A stretch of DNA of 64,000 nt from Haemophilus aegyptius (GTDB taxonomy: Bacteria; Pseudomonadota; Gammaproteobacteria; Enterobacterales; Pasteurellaceae), in NCBI RefSeq assembly GCF_900475885.1, contig NZ_LS483429.1:1550001-1614000 (forward strand), in the 5' to 3' direction. Below, one piece after another: positions 1 through 6,731 of the stretch. The position numbers were made by a program, and so were the translations under genes. Below the pieces are notes generated by a model, which saw nothing but the letters and a program-made list of their open reading frames with translations, ran no database searches and had not been told where the DNA came from. How positions within the stretch are numbered: position 1 is the stretch's first letter; each line of letters starts with the position of its first letter.

Positions 1-236
1 ATGAACCGAATACGCCGACTTATCGTGATCTCAGCAAATTATTTGGACAAAATATATTAAGCTGTGTGGAAGCAGGCGTGCTTGCACCAATCGTCGGCAT
101 TGTTGGCAGTATTCAAGCCTTAGAAGCGATTAAAGTGCGGTTAAAAATCGGTAAGAATTTGTGTGGACGCTTATTGATGATTGACGGTTTTTCGATGAAT
201 ATCCGAGAAATTAAACTTCCAACCAATATGGAATAA
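1..236 (+). CDS. moeB: MoeB/ThiF-family adenylyltransferase, C-terminal part (cut by window start)
   Basis: Only the last 77 codons are present, in frame from base 3 to the TAA at 234. MoeB adenylates the C-terminal glycine of MoaD for molybdopterin synthesis. The fragment keeps the family signature [12 protein letters not shown] followed by QALEAIK. Compared with E. coli MoeB as I remember it, the first zinc Cys pair (CYRC) reads TYRD here, and the protein stops at LPTNME before the terminal CxxC, so all four zinc ligands appear to be missing together. The upstream half, with the ATP site, lies outside the window. Identification is firm; the zinc-loss reading depends on the remembered alignment. 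Confidence 0.85.
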   Translation, partial: EPNTPTYRDLSKLFGQNILSCVEAGVLAPIVGIVGSIQALEAIKVRLKIGKNLCGRLLMIDGFSMNIREIKLPTNME

Positions 237-303
237 AACGCTTAAAAAGAGAAAGAAATTTAACCGCACTTTTATTAACCATAACCTTTACTATAAAAAC
301 ACT

Positions 304-627
304 ATGGCAACAGAAATTAAAAAACTTGATCCAGATACAGCCATTGATATTGCTTACGATATTTTCTTAGAAATGGCTGGGGAAAATTTAGATCCTGCCG
401 ATATTCTTCTATTCAACTTACAATTTGAAGAACGCGGTGGTGTAGAATTTGTTGAAACCGCCGATGATTGGGAAGAAGAAATTGGTGTACTGATTGACCC
501 AGAAGAATACGCTGAAGTATGGGTGGGCTTAGTCAATGAGCAAGATGAAATGAATGATGTCTTTACTAAATTCTTAATTTCTCACCGAGAAGAAGATCGC
601 GAATTTCACGTTATTTGGAAAAAGTAA
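304..627 (+). CDS. Acidic double-stranded DNA mimic protein, HI1450/YciU family (DUF440)
   Basis: The 107-residue product is very rich in Asp and Glu, with almost all acidic side chains spread over short helices and strands. It matches HI1450, the H. influenzae protein whose fold was reported as a putative double-stranded DNA mimic; the family (YciU in E. coli) is thought to bind DNA-binding proteins such as HU. The gene begins at the ATG at 304, shortly after moeB on the same strand, and ends at a strong hairpin terminator (645-664). It contains no membrane segment or signal peptide, so it is cytoplasmic. The partner in the cell is inferred from the family, not from this sequence. Confidence 0.9.
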   Translation: MATEIKKLDPDTAIDIAYDIFLEMAGENLDPADILLFNLQFEERGGVEFVETADDWEEEIGVLIDPEEYAEVWVGLVNEQDEMNDVFTKFLISHREEDREFHVIWKK

Positions 628-644
628 CGATAACGTAAAAATAA

Positions 645-670
645 GGGAAATCATCTGATTTCCCTTTTCC
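645..670 (+). terminator. Rho-independent terminator after the DNA-mimic gene
   Basis: The inverted repeat GGGAAATCA/TGATTTCCC (645-653 and 656-664) is followed by a T-rich stretch, 18 bases after the stop codon. Confidence 0.8.
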
Positions 671-709
671 TTTCGCTTAAAATTAACAAGCCATCAAATT
701 GGAAATAAA

Positions 710-733
710 AAGCGGCTTAAAAATAAGCCGCTT
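710..733 (-). terminator. Terminator of the msrAB-ccdA-tlpA operon
   Basis: The perfect stem AAGCGGCTTA/TAAGCCGCTT (710-719 and 724-733) is followed on the minus strand by a T run. It lies directly after the tlpA-like stop at 741. Confidence 0.85.
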
Positions 734-740
734 GTCATCG

Positions 741-1211
741 TTATTTTTCAGCAAACACTCGAATTTGCTCTGCACCTAAATGTCCTGGTACGGTTTTTTT
801 CAGGTTTAAATCACTATCTAAAAAGAGATTAAACGGGTAGCCACGCACTCTTGCTTTATCAATGATCTCGCCTTTTTCATCTAAAAGCACCGTGATATTT
901 TTATATTCTAATCCCTTGTACCACTCAATAAAATCAGCGGTGTCTTTTTCGCCTTTGTGATCGGGCGAAACAATGGTAATCACTTCAAAATTGCGATTTT
1001 TTTCCGCACTTAAATCATCAATTTCAGCTAATCCTGCCAAACAAATCGGACACCAAGATGCCCACATTTTTACATACACGGGTTTGCCTTTATATTGGCT
1101 TAAAGTAACTGGCTGATTGTTTAAATCTTTGAGTTGCACATCCGCCAAATTAGTTTGTGCAAAAGCGTTTAGGCTGAATGCCATTAGAAATATTGATAAT
1201 AGTTTTTTCAT
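741..1211 (-). CDS. Periplasmic thioredoxin-like protein (TlpA/ResA type)
   Basis: A 156-residue protein with a signal peptide (residues 1-18, cut near AFA-Q) and a thioredoxin fold. The redox motif is WCPIC with Cys54 and Cys57, and a cis-proline region lies at RGYPFN near residue 125. It is the last gene of a minus-strand operon behind ccdA and msrAB. The expected job is to pass electrons from CcdA to the exported methionine sulfoxide reductase, as the fused thioredoxin domain of Neisseria PilB/MsrAB does. It could instead serve cytochrome c maturation, but the genomic context favours repair. The gap to ccdA is 41 bases and a strong terminator follows. Confidence 0.85.
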   Translation of the reverse strand: MKKLLSIFLMAFSLNAFAQTNLADVQLKDLNNQPVTLSQYKGKPVYVKMWASWCPICLAGLAEIDDLSAEKNRNFEVITIVSPDHKGEKDTADFIEWYKGLEYKNITVLLDEKGEIIDKARVRGYPFNLFLDSDLNLKKTVPGHLGAEQIRVFAEK

Positions 1212-1252
1212 TGCTTTTTCCTTTTATAAATTTCTTTTGTTGAGGTTATGTT

Positions 1253-1894
1253 TTACGAAAAATTATTCGTAATCAATAAAATACCCATCACGATAATTAA
1301 AATTCCGCCACCGATTTTAAATTTGTCTAAGTGTTTATTTAACCCTTTAGCACGTTTTAGCAAGCTGTCTGAGAAGAATGAAAATAATACAAACGGCGTT
1401 GCCAAGCCTAAAACATAAACGAACATCATTGATGCACCGTAAAGTGCGGATCCTTCATCGCCTGATAAAGCTAACACGGAAGCCAAAATCGGGCCAATAC
1501 AAGGTGTCCAACCAAGGCTAAAGATTAAACCAAGCACAAATGCCTCAAGTGCGGTTGATTTTCCTGATGTTTTTATTTCCACCAATTTTGTGCGTTCCAA
1601 CAAACCAATTTTGAAAATGCCAAGTTGATGAATACCCAAAATAATCACAATAATGCCAGCGATAATGCGGGTGGTGTTACTAAATAAAATATTCCCTAAA
1701 AAACCAAAACTAAAGCCTAAACTGACAAATGTAAGGGAAAGCCCTAAAATAAATAAAAAAGTATTTAGGACTTTTTTACCGCCTTTACTCAAAATACCAA
1801 AATAAATTGGAATAATCGGGAAAATACAAGGCGAAAGAAAAGAAGCAAGCCCCGCTAAAAATACAGTTCCAATAAGGAGTTGTTGATCTAACAT
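1253..1894 (-). CDS. ccdA: CcdA-type thiol:disulfide membrane transporter (DsbD core)
   Basis: A 213-residue integral membrane protein with about six transmembrane segments and no periplasmic domains, so it is the short CcdA form and not full DsbD. The two redox cysteines are visible in SPCIFPIIP near residue 23 and in GWTPCIGP near residue 130. The family moves electrons from cytoplasmic thioredoxin across the inner membrane to periplasmic thiol proteins. It starts 11 bases after the msrAB stop and precedes the tlpA-like gene, so the three form one electron relay for methionine sulfoxide repair. Confidence 0.88.
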   Translation of the reverse strand: MLDQQLLIGTVFLAGLASFLSPCIFPIIPIYFGILSKGGKKVLNTFLFILGLSLTFVSLGFSFGFLGNILFSNTTRIIAGIIVIILGIHQLGIFKIGLLERTKLVEIKTSGKSTALEAFVLGLIFSLGWTPCIGPILASVLALSGDEGSALYGASMMFVYVLGLATPFVLFSFFSDSLLKRAKGLNKHLDKFKIGGGILIIVMGILLITNNFS

Positions 1895-1905
1895 CCTGTC
1901 TCCCC

Positions 1906-2967
1906 TTATTTTTTAATGGATTGAATCAAATATCCATATCCTGCCTTTTCCATTTCTGCTAACGGAATAAATTTAATTGATGCACTGTTAATACAATAAC
2001 GCAAACCGCCTTTATCTTTCGGACCGTCATCAAAAACGTGACCCAAATGGGCATTGCCCGCACGACTTAACACCTCGGTACGTTGCATATTGAAGCTGTT
2101 GTCAGTTTCATAATGCACTACATCTTTAATGATCGGTTTCGTAAAACTTGGCCAGCCACAACCTGATTCAAATTTATCATTTGAAGAGAAAACAGGCTCG
2201 CCTGTAGTGACATCAACATAAATACCAGGTTGGAAGTTATCCCAATATTCGTTACTAAAAGAGCGTTCAGTATGTTTATTTTGAGTAACGGAATATTGCA
2301 ACGGTGTCAATTTCGCTTTGAGTTCTGCATCACTCGGTTTCGGATAATCTTTCTCATCAATCACAGGTTCATCAGCTTTGGTAATATCAATATGGCAGTA
2401 GCCATTTGGATTTTTCTTCAAATAATCCTGATGATATTCTTCTGCTACGATGTAATTTTTAAGTGGTTGCACCTCAATTTGTACTGGTTTTTTATATTTG
2501 GTTTGAAGCTGGGTGAGTGCTTGTTCGATCACCGCTTTATCTGCTCCATCTTGATAATAAATCCCTGTGCGATATTGTCTACCACGGTCGTTACCTTGTT
2601 TGTTTACGCTGGTTGGATCAATCACTTTAAAATAATATTTAAGCAATTTATCTAACGAAATTTGGTTTGCATCGTAAGTGACTTTTACCGTTTCTGCGTG
2701 ATCGGTTAGCCCAATCATCTGATAACTGGTTTTCTCTGTATTACCATTTGCATAGCCAGAAATCGCATCTTTCACACCGTGAATACGCTCCATATATGCT
2801 TCCATACCCCAAAAACAGCCGCCAGCAAGATAAATTTCTCGAATGTTTTGTGTATTTTCCATTGCCATTTTTTGTTCTCCAGATGATGATGTTGAATTTT
2901 GTATTGCTAAAGTTGGTGCTGCACAGCAAAGTGCGGTAATAAATAGAAATGTTTTTGATAGTTTCAT
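1906..2967 (-). CDS. msrAB: Exported peptide methionine sulfoxide reductase MsrA/MsrB fusion
   Basis: The protein has 353 residues: a signal peptide (about 1-21), an MsrA domain (about 43-197) with the nucleophile in GGCFWGME (Cys51) and a resolving-type Cys191, and an MsrB domain (about 215-347) with GCGWPSF (Cys270) and catalytic Cys325 in RYCINSAS. It reduces both S- and R-methionine sulfoxide in envelope proteins. It is the first gene of the msrAB-ccdA-tlpA operon. On the minus strand upstream lies CCGTCTAA (3007-3014), resembling an ECF sigma -10 element, with TGTAAGAAAT (3026-3035) at -35 distance. Control by the nearby ECF sigma factor (RpoE2 type) is reported for H. influenzae to my knowledge. 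Confidence 0.93.
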   Translation of the reverse strand: MKLSKTFLFITALCCAAPTLAIQNSTSSSGEQKMAMENTQNIREIYLAGGCFWGMEAYMERIHGVKDAISGYANGNTEKTSYQMIGLTDHAETVKVTYDANQISLDKLLKYYFKVIDPTSVNKQGNDRGRQYRTGIYYQDGADKAVIEQALTQLQTKYKKPVQIEVQPLKNYIVAEEYHQDYLKKNPNGYCHIDITKADEPVIDEKDYPKPSDAELKAKLTPLQYSVTQNKHTERSFSNEYWDNFQPGIYVDVTTGEPVFSSNDKFESGCGWPSFTKPIIKDVVHYETDNSFNMQRTEVLSRAGNAHLGHVFDDGPKDKGGLRYCINSASIKFIPLAEMEKAGYGYLIQSIKK

Positions 2968-3006
2968 TGTTTTTCCTTATGATGTGAAAATTAACGTTAC
3001 ATAAGG

Positions 3007-3035
3007 TTAGACGGCGGATAATCCGATTTCTTACA
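3007..3035 (-). promoter_or_regulatory. Candidate ECF-sigma promoter of msrAB
   Basis: Reading the minus strand, TGTAAGAAAT (3035-3026) is followed after 11 bases by CCGTCTAA (3014-3007), 40 bases upstream of the msrAB start. GTC(T)AA is typical of ECF -10 elements. The first motif recurs exactly at 5538-5547 beside the ECF sigma gene, though in the other orientation relative to that gene. The assignment is an inference. Confidence 0.4.
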
Positions 3036-3093
3036 GATTTTTTTACTTAAGTTTGAATTGTGGTAGAAAATAAGAGGGGAATTTTAAATAAAA

Positions 3094-3128
3094 AAGACTA
3101 AGTCTAAATTAAATATAGACTTAGTCTT
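3094..3128 (-). terminator. Terminator after the lipoprotein gene
   Basis: The 13-base arms AAGACTAAGTCTA and TAGACTTAGTCTT (3094-3106, 3116-3128) are followed by a T run on the minus strand, just beyond the stop at 3162. Confidence 0.85.
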
Positions 3129-3161
3129 GTTTAAATAAAATGATGTTGTTAGAGCAGAATT

Positions 3162-3611
3162 TTAATGACTTACTGCCATATTTAGTTTAGAAATAGCCTT
3201 CTTACCTTCTTCTTCAGAAACTTGTTCTAAATTTGCACCGCCTACAAATACACCAAATTTAATATATTGACGAATAAAATAGTTTTTACCACTTTCAGTT
3301 TTAATGTTTAAATCATTATTACTGAATTCGGATTCAGTTGAAATTTTATGCTCTCCCGCTTTAATGGTTTTATAAAAAAATACATCAGGAGCAGACTCAC
3401 CTATAAATTTATCGTCAATATAGAGATCTTTCTTTAAAGCTTTTCCTATAAAAGAATCACGGTAGATATATAATCCTGAATTTCCTTTTTCGGGAGATCT
3501 GAATTGTTTGGCGGTATTACTTTCTTCAACAGAAGCCATAGGAACGGTTGCACAAGCTGAAAGTAATAACGCTACCCCTATAATTGATGCTCTTGCAAAT
3601 AACTGTTTCAC
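3162..3611 (-). CDS. Small outer-membrane-type lipoprotein, DUF2846-like
   Basis: A 149-residue protein. I chose the GTG at 3611 because the signal peptide starts there (VKQLFARAS) and a GGG-containing ribosome site precedes it; the open frame itself extends further into the opacity-like gene. The lipobox is LLSAC, giving a lipid-anchored mature protein. The remainder resembles the DUF2846 group (LYIYRD, later FYKTIKAGEHKI and YFIRQYIKFG), a beta-rich domain of unknown role. It begins 10 bases after the opacity-like stop, so the two are one transcript and probably translationally coupled. A terminator follows. Confidence 0.7.
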   Translation of the reverse strand: MKQLFARASIIGVALLLSACATVPMASVEESNTAKQFRSPEKGNSGLYIYRDSFIGKALKKDLYIDDKFIGESAPDVFFYKTIKAGEHKISTESEFSNNDLNIKTESGKNYFIRQYIKFGVFVGGANLEQVSEEEGKKAISKLNMAVSH

Positions 3612-3621
3612 AAAATACCCA

Positions 3622-4155
3622 TTAGAAACTAAAACGTAAACCAGCCTTAACGCCCACATCAGAAACATCTGAGGCTAAATGGTTATATTCAATATTAGTA
3701 TTAAGTGCCACGTTATCAGTTAATTTATATTGAACACCAGCTAATGCACCAATGCCTATGCTCGTTCCGGTTGCAAAATCTATGCGATAATATCCTGCAT
3801 TTGCAGTTACATCCCCTTCATTGGCAGATACACGGACACCAACATAAGGTTTGAAATCGGCTAAGTCAAAATCATAAAAACCAGTGAAGCCTAATGATTT
3901 ACCTTTAAGAGATACATCTGCAACATCAGCATAATTTGCAGTTACTTTTCCGTAGTTTGTATAATCTACGGCTAAACGAAAGTTCTTATCAAAAGCATAG
4001 CCAACACTAATTCGTTGGGTAAAAGATGGACTGTCTGAACTATTTAAATCAGTAATATCAATTTTTGAAGCACCTAAATCGCCTTGAACATACCATTGAG
4101 CTTGAGCTGATAGTGCTAAAGTAGATAACATAGTTACAATAAGTAATTTTTTCAT
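3622..4155 (-). CDS. Opacity-like outer-membrane beta-barrel protein
   Basis: A 177-residue protein with a signal peptide (about 1-19, AQA-Q) and alternating hydrophobic residues consistent with an eight-stranded barrel. It starts WYVQGDLGASKI and ends in the classic terminal phenylalanine (GLRFSF) needed for BAM-dependent insertion. It resembles the opacity/OmpA-barrel family of Pasteurellaceae and lacks the peptidoglycan-binding OmpA domain. The GAGG-like ribosome site precedes the ATG. It heads a two-gene unit with the lipoprotein downstream and is divergent from an XRE regulator at 4311, which may control it. Ligand and function are not known from the sequence. Confidence 0.75.
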   Translation of the reverse strand: MKKLLIVTMLSTLALSAQAQWYVQGDLGASKIDITDLNSSDSPSFTQRISVGYAFDKNFRLAVDYTNYGKVTANYADVADVSLKGKSLGFTGFYDFDLADFKPYVGVRVSANEGDVTANAGYYRIDFATGTSIGIGALAGVQYKLTDNVALNTNIEYNHLASDVSDVGVKAGLRFSF

Positions 4156-4310
4156 AGATTAAGACCTCTAAATGTGTGAAAATACATCAGTTGCATAAGT
4201 AAATGCGGGTAAATTTTATGGAAATTTAACCAGCAAAAACAGCAACAAAAAGGACAAAATAGCACCTAATTTCGGCAAAAATTGCTCAATTTCGAAAGGA
4301 TTAAATTTAG

Positions 4311-4694
4311 ATGGGAATGCACGATAAAATTCGTATGATGAGAGAGCTTCGTCAATTATCGCAAGAAGATATGGCTGAGAAAATGAATATGTCGCCAAGT
4401 GGTTATGCCAAGATTGAACGAGGTGAAACTCGCCTACAATACGATAAATTAGTGCAAATTGCTCAGATATTTAATGTGAGTTTATCTGATCTTGTTGATA
4501 ATGATAAAGGTGTTATCTTCTTTATGAATAAAAATGGAAATAATACTTCTGCAAATTATTATAGCGGTGATCACTCTATAATGTTTGAAATTGAAAAATT
4601 AAAATTACAACTTATTCATAAAGATGAATTATTAGCGCAGAAAGAAAAAGAATTAGAAACGCTTAGAAAAATGATTTCATTATTAGAAAAGTGA
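4311..4694 (+). CDS. XRE-family transcriptional regulator with C-terminal coiled coil
   Basis: The first 65 residues form a Cro/CI-type helix-turn-helix (LRQLSQEDMAEKMN then SGYAKIERGETR). Residues about 90-127 are a charged heptad-like helix (LKLQLIHKDELLAQ and onwards) that probably makes the dimer. The start at 4311 has AAAGGA upstream; a second ATG lies two codons later. The gene is divergent from the opacity-like gene with 155 bases between them, so autoregulation or control of that gene is plausible but unproven. A bidirectional hairpin terminator (4712-4759) follows. Confidence 0.85.
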   Translation: MGMHDKIRMMRELRQLSQEDMAEKMNMSPSGYAKIERGETRLQYDKLVQIAQIFNVSLSDLVDNDKGVIFFMNKNGNNTSANYYSGDHSIMFEIEKLKLQLIHKDELLAQKEKELETLRKMISLLEK

Positions 4695-4711
4695 AATAAA
4701 GTATTTTTAAC

Positions 4712-4759
4712 AATAAGCGGTTGAAGCTGTAAAATATTTTGCAAATTCAACCGCTTATT
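4712..4759. terminator. Bidirectional terminator between XRE regulator and anti-sigma gene
   Basis: Fourteen-base arms AATAAGCGGTTGAA (4712-4725) and TTCAACCGCTTATT (4746-4759) with T/A runs on both sides separate two convergent genes. Confidence 0.85.
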
Positions 4760-4764
4760 TTTTG

Positions 4765-4962
4765 CTACCTATCAGTTAATTCTATAGATGGTTCGGCATC
4801 CCTAAATTGCTTCATCATCTCGCTTAAGGTTTTGCAATTTCTTTGAAAACGACGACAATGTGGGCAGGTAACTAAATGAACTCTTAACCCAACTTTTTCT
4901 TGTATATCTAATGAACGTTCGTGCGATTCGGAAATCATTCGAGTGGCTTGGTGACAACGCAT
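4765..4962 (-). CDS. Small zinc-finger anti-sigma factor (ZAS-like)
   Basis: A 65-residue cytoplasmic protein with the zinc motif HLVTCPHC (His-x3-Cys-x2-Cys) around residues 29-36 and a further Cys at residue 3 (MRCHQ), the pattern of redox-sensing zinc anti-sigma factors such as Neisseria MseR. It has no membrane segment. It starts nine bases after the stop of the ECF sigma gene, which is the normal sigma/anti-sigma arrangement. Oxidation of the zinc thiolates, for example by hypochlorite, would be expected to release the sigma factor; that step is inferred from the family. Confidence 0.8.
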   Translation of the reverse strand: MRCHQATRMISESHERSLDIQEKVGLRVHLVTCPHCRRFQRNCKTLSEMMKQFRDAEPSIELTDR

Positions 4963-4971
4963 AATTTTCTC

Positions 4972-5517
4972 CTAAAGTTTTTTTGAAAGACAGTTTTGCA
5001 ACTGTAAACGAGCCCGATAAAGGGTGGTATGTAAATTAGACGAAGTTAAATGTGTTTCTTGACAAATTTCTTCAGATGAAAGCTCTAAAAACTCTCGCAT
5101 CATAAAAATTTTTGCCTGTTTAGCAGGTAAACAAGTCAAACAAGTTTCAAAAATCAGCCAAAATTCATCGGAATAAACCGTTTCTTCTTCGCCTTGTAAT
5201 TCACTCGGGTGATATTCTGGTTTCCAATGCCCCTTTTCATCAAAAAATGAATTATTAGTATTTTCATCTTCAAGTTCACTTTCTAAAACAAACCGCCCTT
5301 TCTGACGTAAATAATCAATAATCTTATTTTTAAGAATCGCAAAAATCCAAGTCTTAAATGCAGATTGACGCTTAAAATTAGCGAGATTTTTGAATGCACT
5401 TAAAAAAGCTTCTTGTACTAAATCTTCAGCAAGATCGGCTTGATTTACTTGCAATTGTGCAAATGTCAGCATTTGAGTGCGAATTTGCTGAAGCTCAAGA
5501 TCAGAAATAACATTCAT
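4972..5517 (-). CDS. rpoE2: ECF sigma-70 family factor (RpoE2 type)
   Basis: A 181-residue sigma factor with region 2 (about 24-75: EDLVQEAFLSAFKN, then FKTWIFAILKNKIIDYLR) and region 4 (about 120-178, helix-turn-helix SSEEICQETHLTSSNLHTTL). I take the ATG at 5517 as the start because AAAGGA sits seven bases upstream and a longer in-frame extension has no ribosome site. The anti-sigma gene follows immediately. In H. influenzae this factor (HI1459) is reported to drive the hypochlorite response including msrAB, encoded 2 kb away here. The gene symbol follows that literature usage. Confidence 0.85.
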   Translation of the reverse strand: MNVISDLELQQIRTQMLTFAQLQVNQADLAEDLVQEAFLSAFKNLANFKRQSAFKTWIFAILKNKIIDYLRQKGRFVLESELEDENTNNSFFDEKGHWKPEYHPSELQGEEETVYSDEFWLIFETCLTCLPAKQAKIFMMREFLELSSEEICQETHLTSSNLHTTLYRARLQLQNCLSKKL

Positions 5518-5537
5518 TTTAATTCCTTTAAAACTTA

Positions 5538-5547
5538 TGTAAGAAAT
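5538..5547 (+). promoter_or_regulatory. TGTAAGAAAT motif shared with the msrAB promoter
   Basis: The ten bases are identical to the -35-like motif upstream of msrAB. Here they point away from the sigma gene, towards 5610. About 16 bases further on is TTTTAA, only a partial match to GTCTAA. This could be one half of an autoregulatory region or chance. Confidence 0.25.
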
Positions 5548-5609
5548 GAAACTCACTTCTTTTAACAAACTAAGGTAGCTATTTTTACACTCAAAAAAGG
5601 AAATTTAAA

Positions 5610-5666
5610 ATGAAAAATTTTACATTGAATCTATTTTTCGAAGTTAGGAAAAAATCAGGTGTTTAA
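5610..5666 (+). CDS. Possible 18-codon peptide divergent from the sigma gene
   Basis: An ATG at 5610 preceded by AAAGGAAA reads 18 codons (MKNFTLNLFFEVRKKSGV) to a TAA at 5664. The ribosome site is good and the peptide is hydrophobic then basic. Its end runs into the remnant of the adhesin pseudogene, so it may equally be the truncated start of a lost gene. Nothing recognisable in the product. Confidence 0.2.
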   Translation: MKNFTLNLFFEVRKKSGV

Positions 5667-6507
5667 GAAAAGAATAATTGATACCGCTTTTTAACATGAT
5701 ATTTGCTTGTGTAGCCGACACCAATTGCCATCGCATTACAAACCGCCCACCGCAGCAGAAAAACTCGCTTTTCCAACCACTTGTGGCAATACTAAACCAA
5801 AAAGGGCGTTAGCTGCTGCTAAACCACGTTCTAATTTACTGTCTAATTTCCCTAATTTGCCATTTAACTCGTTAAAGCCTGATTGGAAATTATTCATTTG
5901 AGTTTGTAACGTGCCTAATTTGAGATCGGTATATTGATTTGCATCTGCTAAAGTTTTTGCATCGCCATCTTCCATTTGTTTTTTATTTACTGCATCAGTG
6001 TCTTTTTCGGTTGTTTTTACATTAGCAACATATCTTTCTGTACCTTCTCTACCAAAAGAAACTTCATTTTCTCTTGTAGTTTCTGAACTATATCCTACAG
6101 CAATAGAGTTGTTATATTTAGCTTTTGCTTTGTTACCTAGAGCAATAGCATTTTCTACTTCATTAGTACCAGTTTCATTTTTAGCCTCACTTTCATAACC
6201 TATAGCAATGTTATATGAACCTTCAACCTTATTTGACACCCCCAATACTGTATTATATATACCATCTTTGTAAGTCCTAAAGTCTTCGGCTTTTTTACTA
6301 TTAATTGTATTATTCTTTAAATTACCAATGATCAGGCTATACGCCCCAAACTCTTTAATGCCGTAATTCGTACTAATTGAATTGTCACTCGCCGCAAAGG
6401 CTTGAGAAGAGATCAGCAAACTGCTGATAAGTGAAGCTGTCGTGGTTAGCTTGACAGATGAAAAGAAAAGATTAGCATTGCTTGCTTTCAGAATTGTAAT
6501 AAAACAT
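5660..6507 (-). pseudogene. Decayed trimeric autotransporter adhesin (YadA/Hia-like)
   Basis: The main open stretch (5736-6419) shows YadA-head style repeats (NIAIGYESEAKNET, NAIALGNKAKAKYN, NSIAVGYSSETTREN), a short coiled neck (DAVNKKQ then LQTQMNNFQSGFNELN) and most of a membrane anchor (GLAAANALFGLVLP, ending AAVGGL). It is broken at both ends. The ATG at 6507 has an excellent AGGAGGA site six bases upstream, but reads only 11 codons before TAA; the signal-peptide-like region (KLTTTASLISS then LLISSQAFAA) lies in another frame. At the 3' end the anchor stops at 5736 while the expected continuation (NAMAIGVGYTSKY, then SGINYSF) appears in the two other frames down to about 5660. A TTG at 6419 could open the middle part but would lack a whole signal peptide. 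Confidence 0.8.
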
Positions 6508-6677
6508 ATTATATCCTCCTAGGATAAAACAAAAAAGAAGCGTGACTTTACGTTAAATAAATTGATGTAAAGGAAATACAAATTTTTTCGTGCAAATTCC
6601 AATATTTAACTTTAAAATACTTGCCTCTGAACAAACATTCATTATAAATAAAAGTCACAATATTTATTTTATAAATA

Positions 6678-6709
6678 AAAAAGTGCGGTTAAAATCATCC
6701 GCACTTTTT
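6678..6709. terminator. Inverted uptake-signal pair upstream of tolC
   Basis: AAAAAGTGCGG and CCGCACTTTTT form a stem with a T run on each strand, only about 22 bases before the tolC-like start. Inverted uptake signals usually sit after genes; here the hairpin lies between two divergent genes. Confidence 0.6.
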
Positions 6710-6731
6710 AGTTCGTAGAAAGGAAAATTCA

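Noticed and set aside
2230-2655. Plus-strand 141-codon frame inside msrAB
   Set aside because: It lies wholly antisense to a clearly conserved enzyme and resembles no protein.
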